Assembly (NCBI GenBank): GCA_947561715.1
Contig: OX387204.1
Location: forward strand, 1,121,001 to 1,185,000
DNA from: Ascidia mentula
Taxonomy: Eukaryota; Chordata; Ascidiacea; Phlebobranchia; Ascidiidae
Direction of reading: 5' to 3'
Length of the DNA stretch: 64,000 nucleotides
The notes under the pieces were generated by a model. The model did no database searches. It was given only the letters and a program-made list of their open reading frames with translations, and was not told the origin of the DNA. A program made the position numbers and the translations under genes. Each line of letters opens with the position of its first letter. Position 1 is the first letter of the stretch. Positions 46,426 through 58,220 of this stretch are shown in pieces.

Positions 46426-49084
46426 TACTCCAAAATATATATATTCTGAACTTAGCCCTTTATACGATTGAAATTATTCAAACGATGGCATGTTAAACTG
46501 TTCCCAAGACTGTTGTATGGAGTACAGGTTTAGATTACCTCCAAATGTTTGTTAAGTTCTTTAACAACCTGAGCAGTGAGTACTCAGACCAGCACGATAT
46601 GCTCGCTAGACTGACTCCCATCCAACGATTAAGTGCTTGCATGGTTGACACCTCCTTAAACCTTGTTCCCCGTCGTGAAGCAAATTACATTTCGGGCCCA
46701 TGCTGACACGACTATCTGTCTTTAACCTCCCAAATTTATGAACTAAAATACCTTGCCGTGCAAGCTCGCGGAACTTTAATATTCAGGCCTTGCACCTCAT
46801 TGCTGACTTGCCCAAACTCAAAGTGAAATGAAAACCAACGTTCACGCCCAAGTCACTATATTATTCCATCCGTAAATAAAATCGTGCGTATTGTTCACTA
46901 TGAAAACATGTCGCAAATGGCTTGTTAGAAATAACTTGCACAACGCGGTACACTACCAGTACAATGCACTCGCAAGACAGACTCCATCCAACGATTAAAT
47001 GGCGTACATCTGTTTTAAGAAGCTCAAATTTCTTCGCGGGTGACGCCTTATGTTAACTTTGTTTTCTTTCGTAAGGAAAATTATCTTTCGTGCCTACCCT
47101 GACAATACTTAAATATATATCAGTCTTCAAACACAAAAACAAACAAATTAACAACGCGGGTTTCCGTGGAATGGCAAACAGCCTATTCGCCACATAACTT
47201 TCCCGATGACAAATTCACTACCGAGCGGGACCACTTGAAGTTAGAAGCACCACGCCCACTGTACTTGGTGGGTAGTTCTAACGTTTTTATGTAACATTGT
47301 TGAATCACGCCAAACAAAAACGTGCATAACACAGCAAAACAGTTACATTTGTTTGTAATTTCTGACAACCTGAACAGAGTAGCCCTACACCCGAACACTT
47401 CAAAGTTACATGTATTCCCAGGACCTTTGCATTGTATCTCAAACACTAATTTGATTGAGTAACGAAAGAAGCGGAAAATTGAATTGTTAAAACCCTCATG
47501 CTTTGCCACAAACAAACCCTGTGGAAACTAAACTGTTACAACCTTGCACCCAAACACTGGCATGCCGAAACTCCAGTAAAACAAGGAAATCCTCGACAGT
47601 TTCAAACACAAACGCCTTGCTGCCCCGCCCACCGAAATTTTGTTACGTGACGATTTCAAGTGGTCACGTGTGGTTTTGTTCTGAGGTATTTCCCGACGTG
47701 CCGAAAAAATTCCTGTTGTGTTTGGACGCGGGCAACTCTGTCGTCTTACAATGTAGCGGCACGATTTTATCACACGTTATTCTTCATAAGTGAGTATGAT
47801 TGTTGAGTCATATACGCCATTATGGACTTCTTCGCCACAAAACTATTTTACAGAAAACTGCGCACTGCACTCTTTTTGAGTATGTTAGGATAAGCAAAAG
47901 TGTGAACCATTTTCTTTATGTAGTGAGCTGCAAAAAGGGCCAAGTCTTTCTTTGTGCATATTAGGTTTCCAGTGGGAGTTGGTAACCATAGGTTTGTGCT
48001 GATTGCATGAATACTTTATTTAAAGCAGGAAATGAAGCGAGACCTTCTTGGTGGTCGTTTGATGAGGTGCCGAAAGCGGAAGAAAAGCGGAAGAATTGTT
48101 AAGAACACTCTTTCGCACGATCGCAACGTTATTGCTATGACAACCTAAATTTGAATATAACATGCTTTTAGCAATCACGTTTGCGCCGTTGTCATGACAA
48201 TTCGTTTAACGCTTTAAGGTCTTTTGCTTTTACAGCTTCATAACTTTCTTGACATCTTGTTTGATGAAACCCACGCTAGGAATAAATATCTGTCATGGTT
48301 TTTACTTTGGCGCAAAAAGGGTTTGACAAAAAACCTGCATCCAACACAAACACTCAACACGAAACCCAAATGTGGTAAAAAATGTTCGTAAAAACCCTCG
48401 GAACTTGTGAGGAAAAAGTCGGACGCAGAAGAGGAAGCAGCGAAAACGTCACAGTTTTGTTTGGTGAACAAGAATTGCAAATGAATCGGACAATTGCATG
48501 CAGTATTATTTGTCATGAGGCGCTGTTGCCGAGTGCAACTGTGACAAATAATACAAAGAACGCGTTGCGCAAACAAATAAAAACCAATACAACCGAATCA
48601 AAAACCACCAAAAAATCACTGAACTTCAAACTGCGGCAAATTATATTGTCCTCAGATGAAAATAAAGGCTTGTAAACCCTGTACAACGACCATTCAATAA
48701 TTGCACATGTCGGCAACAATCTCGTCGCAAAACAATTCGTTAAGATCTAGATCGAAACAGTGGCCCTGTCTGAAGCTCACCAAAAAACAATATTGGTTCT
48801 AATGCTCATACAATATACCAATTTCACACCTAGTACATCAGTAAACGTATTTTGGGCAAAAGATTAATGAAATTGAGCACCACCTACAAGCACATGTGCT
48901 GTCGAATGTATTTGCCAGAATTTTGTGTATTTCAGTATAAAAAGGGATTGCCCAAGCGTGGGTTTACTGCTGAAAGTTTTTGTCATGTAGCAGATAGCGT
49001 TCAAATGATCCAGTGGAGCGAGTTAAAGTATCGCCGTTGTTCAACCAAAATCACCAACGCGACGAACCGCTTTTTTCTTCTCCG
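46426..49084. other. Duplicated non-coding block between bestrophins C and D
   Basis: 46780-48430 repeats 36660-38640, minus the hAT insertion at 36820 and the inverted-repeat gains described in the findings. The upstream-block copy lies at 47090-47560. 48430-49084 shows no match in this window and no recognised gene; it presumably holds the bestrophin D 3' UTR. Confidence 0.5.
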
Positions 49085-52000
49085 TCAAGATTCTAAGGAA
49101 TCAGAAGCTAATGGCGTCTCAATGTCCTGAATTTCATTTGAACACAAAGTTTTGTCGCCTTCTGATTCCAAACCGTCACCAGACAGCGTGACTTCAGTGG
49201 TGACGTCATCGCGATATTCGTCATCGCTTACTTTTTCCGGAATGCTGTCAAGTCCGTACGCGCTTTTCTTTCGTTTGACCACTGCTGGGCTCTGATGTTG
49301 CAGCAAAGCTGTTCTTGAAGCGATGTTTGAACTTTCGTAACCTTCGTCCGATGAACTTTTGTAACCCCGTTCCTCCTCGGCTGTGACCACTTTCGAGGCA
49401 ATTTCTTCTTCCCTGGGTTGTTCGGATTCAGATTTTGTCTGAGATTCGTCTTCATCCGTGTGTTCAGTGTGTGGATCTTGCTTCGGATCCGAATTCTCTG
49501 CCACAAAAGGATTTTCAGCCGCATTTAAATCTTCTGAGGTGTTTTTGTCAGCTTCCAACACCAGTTCATCAAGTTCCAACTCTTCTGTGTTTTTCCCAAC
49601 ATTCCGATCCTCAGTTTTTCTTCCGACCAAACTCTTTACTCCGAGAGTATTCGGTCGACTGCTCCTGGAAACACTTCTATCCTCCTGCAGCACAGGAAGA
49701 ACACGAGTTACTTCATTTTCCCACGTGATCTCTCCTGTTCCTTGCATCCCGTTGTCTCCGTCATCCGGGATTCCGCTTCTTCCCTCCTCCGACCTGGAAA
49801 CAGTTCTAACGATCCTTGTATGGATCTTCTCCTCCTCCTTCTCCTCCCCCTTCTCCTCCGCCTCTTCATCTGGAACCTTCATCTCAAGACCCCACAAGTC
49901 ATCCGGTGACATCATCATGTTTGCAAACATCGGATCGTAATAACTCATTACGTCACTCTCTGAGCTCACCGTCCGGAAGTTTGTCGCCGGATTCTTCTTC
50001 TGCTTCCGTTTCGCGTTCCACACTTTCAGCGCGTTCCACAATCCCGTGCCTGTGGGCGCCGGTCGTTTAGTTTCCATGGTAACGAAAGTGACTTGTTCGT
50101 TGTTGTTTCCGTCTCGGGCGACGAAGGAAGTCGTTCCCTCGTTCTTTCTCTTTTTGCCAAGACTCGGGAAGCCTTGGAACGGGGGAGGAGCGACCGCTTT
50201 CATGACGCCACCTTCCTTCTTAGGTTGCACCGTGAGGTGGTTCCCCTTCTGTGTTCCCTGCTTCCTCTTTGTGACGTCATCGGCGATCATCAGTAGGTTG
50301 TTGCTATGGTTACCAGGTGGGGAGGCGACTGGGAGTTCTTCCTCCACAATGACGCGGCTCGCCACAGAGGGGGAGGCGCTCGGCACCACTTGGAGGCGCT
50401 TTCGCAGGTTGTCGGTAAAGGGCATTGTTACGTCATGCGGGGAAGCCCCGGGCCCCCACACCCCACTCCTGGTTGGTTGGTCGAGGTTGGGTTTGTCGAA
50501 GATATTGAGGGGAGATATTGGGGTGGTGAAGTTGTCTGTGCCGTCTCCTTCGTTACCTGCAAAAATGCATTATATATAAAGACAAGTGACTGTGGTCGCA
50601 CATGGGACTTTGCGTTATTAATGGTTGAAGTCAAGGCTGTAGTAAAATTTGACCGAAAATATTCACTCGACGAAACAATTGCAAATTCCCTCGAATTTTA
50701 CCTGAAGGACTTGGCATGGAAGAGGTCAACGAAGTGTTATCACCGTAAAGGTGCCGAGCGTTGGGCCGGAACGCCCATCTGAGCTGTTTCGGTGACGGGA
50801 TGGAAGTTCCGAATGACAATATGGAGCCGAAAGGGGAATTGTTGTTCCCTGAACCGACGTCAGTTTCACTGAAGACAGATCCGGTGTCCGGGGACGGGAG
50901 GACACTGGAAGTTTGCCGGAGCCTGTGCTGGTGGCGCAGAACTAACGGGTTGGTTCCTGATTTGTAGAGGCGGCGTTTGCGTGGGGGCAGAGCACCTTTC
51001 GATCTCCTGAAAAACATAGCCAGCTTGTTACTGGTTTTCATCTATGGTCACGTTATTTCACCGTCTGCATATATTGTTCATTTACGTTATCAACTTTCGT
51101 ACAAAATGTAAATAATTAGATTGACTTTTCACACTCAAAACGTTCAGATTGAGATTCATTAGATACGTTGGGATAATTGTAGTCAAAGTTCTCTTAAACT
51201 TTCGCAACACCAAATCTTACGTTAGTGGGAGAGCCTGCATGTCCATAGGGCGTCAAACGAAACGTTGCCAAAATAAATTTTTACGACAAATGCAAACGTC
51301 AAAAAATTCACGCACCGTTTCCTGGTGGACAAATAAACTCTCTCCTCCGCATTCCTCCTCTCCTCATCATCGCTGTCAATCTGTGGAGTTATCACCAGCG
51401 GAAGAGCAAAGTCCGTGTCGGTCGAGCGGTTTACCATCAGCGGCCGAAGTGCGTCATTCGATCTCTTTTTCGGGGATTTCCGCATTCTGCTGGCGGCGGT
51501 CCGCTCATCCAGAATATTTTCAGTCGACTTCTTCAGTTTGATTTTTATTCTTTCGTCTTTCGGCGTCTCCCCGGTCTGGTCTTCTTTCTCGGCTTCTGTT
51601 TGCGAGTCCACCGTGACGTCACTTTCGCTATCGTCGTCGTCAATGTCGTCGGCGCCGACGTCGGAAGTCATGATGTCATCGTTGGCGCCAACGGGATTAG
51701 AATCGTGGGGATTTATTCTCTGCATACAGTAACACACAACTTGAGGTGAAATCACAATTCTATTCATGACAGAACATATTTAGGTTGCAAACTTCCATCC
51801 ACAAGGGTTTACATATCGTGTTTATTATATATGGTAAGGTATAACGTTGAGTACTTACTTTCAAGTTTAACTTACAAGTGTTTTTAATACGCAAACGTTA
51901 GTCCGTTTAAATTTGTTTTTGTTTAATAGGAATAGAGAAACGCCTTCTTAACAGCGCAAGTTGATAGATTCTGGCTATCATGTGGTTTGTGTCTCGTCAT

Positions 52001-55000
52001 CATTGAACTGACCTTTGGGTGACCCGGTTCCTCGTTTGTGTCGTCAGAGTTGATGTCGTCATCTACGTCTTTGCTCAACAAACCTACTTTGTCCGACTGA
52101 AATCTTTTACGGGAGTTGTGGCGGAACGGGGCAAGAAATCCACTCGAAGTTACGAAGGAATTGTCGTCGTTTGCTTTGTTTACTCGGACTGTCTTGCGGT
52201 TCTGTAAAGTCAAACTTCGTCAGTCATAAGTTTCGCAATTCAGCTTCGAGCAATTCCAAAACATATTTGATCATTAATATAGATAACAAGACTAAGTACG
52301 GTTAAGTGGGCAATTGATATTCAACAAAGGGGCGGATACAGAAGGTGCATGCATGCGGCTATCTTTTCTTCAAAATCGTTGTTATTGCATCACGATGAAC
52401 TTTGGATATGACCCGCCCCTGAAACTGGAACCCAATTTCTGTGTTCGCCACTTGTGAAAAAATATAATAGGAACTTTCTGACGCCAGCAACCAATGTAGT
52501 AAATAATCAACGTTTTTCAGTTACGCGACGTCAATTAAATTCATCACAAACTGTTGCTAAACTATCTTCCAGGGCCCACATACGGAGTTTGTCAGTTCGA
52601 CTTACGTTGACGTCGGCAGTTAGTTCGTCTAACGGTTCCATCCTCACATTGCTGCTGTAACTATGAACGACTTGCATGTCGTCTTTGTCCACCCTGCAGA
52701 AATTACACGAGAATTTTAAACATTTTGTGTAAAGGGCTCATCTGGCAACATTTGTCTGGATGAGCTGAAAAATGTAATTTTGTGCATTCACAGCAATTTG
52801 CTTTAGGTTTTTCACAGATGGCAAGCGAGAAATAAATTTAAATTCGATTGACGCCAAGACAAAGAAAAACCTTTTCAAAATTTTTGTAGCCACTTTCTGC
52901 AGGGGCCGGTCGTAAAAAATACGTATAGTGAGTTATGTTTCGAAAGCATTTTTGAACACATTTTGTAAAAATTATCGATTCTGCTCTCTGGCGCCACCTA
53001 CCGCATATCGAAAGTCGATCCCATGTATGGCTCCACCTTGTGGTTAGCAGCTGCTGCCGTGTAGGGAATATCAGCATTTGGGGCGTTCCAAAACTTGTCT
53101 TTCTCGAGTTTTGGATTTTTCGCGTACATCTGATCTGCCACAATCATCGTCACCTCGTGGTTTCGGTCGATGCAAAAATTCACTTCGAAATCATCGTCGT
53201 CTTCACCAAACGGATTTATCAGCTGTTCGGCAACCTGTGTTGTAAATGTAAAGTCGCCCGTTACTCGAAATGCTTTGATTTCTCAAAGGTTGTTAAATTG
53301 CAGTTGTGACAAAACCTTTATCTCATACCAGTTCAACTGGACTGCAGATAAAAAAATCAATTAGGATCCTCAACATAACATTCGAAATCAATTTAGGATT
53401 GATATTAGCTTCTTCTGACGCTACCAGGGATTTAATGTTTCAGGCAATAGAACATGTATATCTTAACATAAAGGTTATTCTCACTCATAACTATGCTTCC
53501 AATGCCCAATCAGAAAGTTTAAAAACCTTAGATTCAAAAGATGTACAAGAAGTGCGCCAAAGTGATTATTGTGTAATATTTGTACAAAATAAAATTACTA
53601 TCAACCAAATACAAAACAGGTAAATAATGGAAATTACTCTCATTCGAATCACGCGTGTCGCTCACCTTGAGCCAACCCATGTAGAAGAAAAACTGCCCGA
53701 TGGTGAAAATTGGGACAAACAGATCAACCTCGTGACCCGCGTAACCCTTGGCAACGTCTAAGTACTGGCGGCTCAGTAGCGTCGACATAAAGAACATATA
53801 CACGGCTACAGTCACCACCTACAAATGGATAACCATGTTGAAATGATTTATTGTAAACTTCATTTTAAGGTTTACGTTACATATTTAGTAATTAATAAAT
53901 TAACATCTACACCGAAACGTATTCGACGATTGTATCAAGTCACTAAGCTTTGCTTGTTCTTCGCTACTGGCAAAAACACTTGACTTTGGTGACGTAAGAA
54001 TCGGAAAAAGAATAATATTAACAATAAATATATACGCCCATAAAGTCAAAACGATTGTTTGGCGAAACACCATATTGCTCTTATTTGAAAAAAATCGTGG
54101 ATCTGTGTAACAAGTGGTGCAGCTGTATAGCATGTAGTGAAGCGGCAAAAATGCACATGAAAACCTTGTATACCTGAGTGTAGACTAGAGGGACACTGAT
54201 CCAGTCGTAATTGATGAGCCAACCACAAAATCCTCGAAATACATTAAGTTCCTGCAGATATGTACACAGCGTGGGTAAGAATTAAGGATCACTTTGTGTT
54301 TTGGTATATTTAACTGTTATAGCATTTGGAAAAGAGCAAATTCAAGTTATTTACACTGTTAGTGACCAAATACACTGTTAGTGATGTTACTCATCTACAA
54401 ACATGTTTTTTTACCTCAAGAAGAAGTTTGAAGGTCATATCATCGTATATTCGACCTTCCTGACGTGTTTTGGTGATTAAGTTGCTTAACCACATGAGCG
54501 GAACCCAATATTTCAGATTTTCCGACTTAACACTCTCGTAATGCTGGAATTCGTTTTCAGTCATTAAACCTAAAAACATAAGCTAACTTTTATACTTGAA
54601 AGTGTAAAGTACGCATAGCACGACACAAAACCCAACAAGGTGACGTCACAAATACCGATTATGTTACGTCACAAGTGCATCGTTTGAAGACAAACAACTA
54701 GAAAAACCGCCGATTGACCCCTTGTCACTGTCAAAATATTTGCTCTCGCATACTAGTGACGTCACGTTTCGAATGATGTAATTTGTATGCGGTTTTCTTG
54801 TACTGGAGACAGAAGAATACCAGGGACATTACAACCATGTATGCATTCATATGCGTTGCCTACATTCCCTTTTATGACAAATTGTTCTGAACAAGTCTTG
54901 CATTCAAGTTAAAGGTTTTATGTGTTAAATCAAGAGACAACAGTCGATTACTGCATTTCGTGACTAGTCTCGCAGTGATTATACGATTATACATAGTAGG

Positions 55001-58000
55001 ATATACATACTGAACATACAAAATACAATCCCAAGTTCAACATTTATCATTAGCTTGTATTTATGCGAAGTAATATGACGTCATGCAAGTTCGGTTCGTG
55101 AATTATTAATACTGGGGGGTTAACGAACCTGCTTTCACGATATGTTCCATGGTGGGAAACCTTTTGTACACTGCAGTTGACACAAGCCTGTACGTCAGTA
55201 CCTGAAATAAGCACAATGTTCTTAATTATCCGAGAAGATTTAATGTCAAAATAAACGCTTTAATAGCATAAAACTGCTGAGTCATATATAATGTGTGCCA
55301 CTGTTTTAGTGAAAGGTGGCCGCAGGCAAAGGCCATCTCATCGTCGGAATATCAGATAATTTGATTTGGTCTTGTATGGGGGAACATGTCAACCTCGTCG
55401 TACACACAATGGACCAAATTGCCGAGTTTTTAACACCTTAAAATGAGATCGCATAAAATTAAGACTTGGGGTGTACCGTTGTATGTTTGTACTAATGTTC
55501 TGTGATGCCTCCTTTGTGTGCTATAGTTTGCTGTAATATGTTTACCTGTGCTAGGTTAAGGTAACGCAGCATAGTCCGTCTCAGCAACCGTCCTCTGTCG
55601 TCAGTTCCGTGTACATTTGGTACAATGATCATCATCAGTCGATCCGGGAACGGAAGATTTTCCAACTGAGACCACCATCTTCCTACCACGATTGTGACGT
55701 AAAAACCTGCATTGTGACGTAATAATTAGGTGTGGGAGTCTCTTTAGGGAGGAAAAGTCGCCTATTGTAGGGTTTAAGTTACTTGGCACGCGATACATTA
55801 TATGTATCTCAAGAAACTTTAGTACAATAAGAAGAACTGACTTCAGTTGTGGGAAACAAAGTGTCCAATGTTACGTTACAATGGACACCCGAAGTTGTTA
55901 TCAAACCAAAGGTCAAAGGTTGGCTAGTGTGCGTCAAAGTTTACAAAGTAGGTTCGATTCCTAATATTTCGAAACAATAGTTGTGCAAAAACTTACGCAA
56001 TATGTTGCTTTGCCACAACGTATGGGAGCTGCTATTGACACATTAGAAGTTTACTGCCAATGTCGCCAACGCAAATCAAACAAAGGGTTCTTAAAAGCGT
56101 TTACAGCTTTCAGAGTACATTCAACCCTCAAGGGGTAATCACATGCTATTGTACTGTGATTGCGAAACTTGGGGAAACTCTTTTCGTTACGTCAAGGATT
56201 GTTTGACATTTTTGAAACATTCATAAGTTTCCCACTGATAACGGTTGCATGTGGTCTTGTTTTTACGGTCTTTGCTCTAAAGGTCTTGTTACTAATTCTT
56301 CTTCTTTTAAAAGCAACTCAGATGAACGCGAGACACCTGTTTTTCTGGAACTTTTGTGAGGATTGATTAATATTCTTGTAGCATCATATATATAGGTTAC
56401 CCTTTTGACTTGGCCGCAAGAAGATCCCCTAATTTGCGTGCTTTAACCTTCAGTGAACCGTTGTGAAACTAGTCACGTGATGTATGAGTGTGTGGGGGCG
56501 AAACTGCAAGCGTAGTTAAACTTTAACAGCTGCTGCCTGCGTAGACAAAGTCAACAAGTAAACTTAGAAGTACAATGCTCGGTTTGTGGGTTTACCATAC
56601 GCAATACAGGGATCACTTCCGACTTACTGTACATGTATTATACGTTGTGCTTCGAAAACATAAGCAGAATTAGATTTCAGCAAAGTTACTGCGGAATTCG
56701 TAACGAGGGCAACGGCAGATCACTTCCACTTGCGTAATATTTAAATTAGGCCTGATTCACGTTTCAGTCAGCACGCACGACAACCCGAGTAATTTCCCAT
56801 CTCTACCCAAGCCGGTTCAAACCGGTCACCGACTGGCCGTGTGACGTCACTGACTCGACTTCATCGATTAGAGATTTGTTGAACGGGAAAAGACGATCTC
56901 ATCGACCGCCGAGGGTTGGATGCACTATATGGGAGATAGCATTGGGATTTGGTTCAAGGTTCTTGTCGATTACAATTGCTGCGTGATGTTATGTGCGAAT
57001 GTGTGATAGGCGGTGTTAACTGTTTGACATCAGGAACACTTCGCGAAATTACAAAGCACCAGGAAACGAACATGGATTTCAAATTCCCTGGTCTGAACCT
57101 TCGTTGACAAGACGATAAATTCAAAACAATTTCTGAACTACGCTGCAGAACTTTGTGGTTATAAACGATAATAGGAGTTGTAGCAATTGGCGCTAGGTAA
57201 TACGTCGTCATTCCCACCTCTGTTAAAGATTAATCTTTTTGAAATCGCCATGGAATCGCTCGTTCAGGGCGACACAGCTTCAGGGTGACTATTATTACCC
57301 TAACCTATACACAGGTGTGATAAATCAACCAACAATACGTGTTTGAATCAATATTTGTCCTCGTCTGGAGCAGCCGTGCAGAATCCCGTGCAACCAATGT
57401 GATCGACGCTCGCACACAAACGGAAGTTTAAGAGGCGGAAAGTGCGCAAAGTCCCCTTGTGTATTATTGCCCTCGTTATGATCACAAGCTTATGGAATCT
57501 AATCCTGTTTTTTTGAACTTTCAACTAAAGGCAAATCCCCCCGCATTGTTGGGTTGTAAGTCACCAATGACGTAAACTTATATAGGGTGCAAGAAAACTT
57601 ACCTAACACAAAACTGATTGGCACGAGGTCGGTGTAGTGTTGGAACTGAAGACACAACTTCTCGAAATATTGTTTCTGTCCTTCTGGAAGCGCAAAGCGA
57701 TAAACCAAAGAAAGCACGGAATACAGGATGACGTAGATGAGGAATTCTCTGGAAAACATTTGAGTAAATTGACAAACTTCTGTTGCCACAACAAAATGGT
57801 TAAACACTAAAGGTAGTGCAATAGAAGATGCGAAAAAGTCCGTTTAAATTTTATTCTAAAACGATCCAGGATTTTTCACCACTGGTCATGAAACTCCAGT
57901 AATTTTAACGTAGGTTTTCAACAGTCGAATGGTACTGATTTTCTGCAATAACATGCAATTTCCCCTTGTGTGAATTTTACGAGCAATTGGGGGGTTAGAT

Positions 58001-58220
58001 TTTGGAAAGCTCTGCTATGTCATGGCTACTTGTTGAAAGTACTATTGCGTAATAAAGTAATCACAAAGGAGTAACTTACGTCATAATGGAGTAACTTATA
58101 TTACAATGGAGTAACTTACTTATAGAAAAGCTTGTAAACACTTCCCCTCCATCGAATGAGCAGGCTTGAAAAACCTCCCAACCTCGCATTGGCCACTTTG
58201 TGGGTGTACGTTACAGTCAT
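49085..58220 (-). CDS. Bestrophin D: most conserved bestrophin, long acidic tail
   Basis: Thirteen minus-strand exons: 58120-58220, 57603-57748, 55546-55706, 55129-55201, 54415-54569, 54174-54251, 53666-53818, 53002-53234, 52606-52693, 52013-52201, 51316-51719, 50702-51006, 49085-50556; 3558 nt, 1185 aa, in frame. Numbering through exon 8 matches vertebrate BEST1: neck VPISFVLGF (Phe80, Phe84 kept), [34 protein letters not shown], and calcium clasp E300-DDDD-F-E306. Only this copy keeps the [19 protein letters not shown] segment, corresponding to the vertebrate autoinhibitory C-terminal region. The tail beyond about residue 366 is disordered-looking, rich in Asp, Glu, Ser and Lys, and about 800 aa long, far beyond vertebrate bestrophins. 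All introns are GT-AG. Probably the ancestral calcium-activated chloride channel of the cluster. Confidence 0.92.
54641..55083. promoter_or_regulatory. Cluster of CRE-like sites in bestrophin D intron 4
   Basis: Three exact TGACGTCA palindromes (54641-54648, 54757-54764, 55076-55083) and one TTACGTCA (54664-54671) within 443 bp of intron. TGACGTCA is the known CREB/ATF site. Enhancer activity is inference. Confidence 0.45.

Noticed and set aside
38427-48576. Open frames at 38427-38645 and 48238-48576 (minus) with nearly the same translation
   Set aside because: They lie in duplicated non-coding DNA; the few differences mostly change amino acids, and no start, splice context or known family was found.
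55905-55970. tRNA-like A and B boxes (TGGCTAGTGTG ... GGTTCGATTCC)
   Set aside because: The boxes are too close together and the flanks do not pair into a cloverleaf; probably chance or a decayed remnant.
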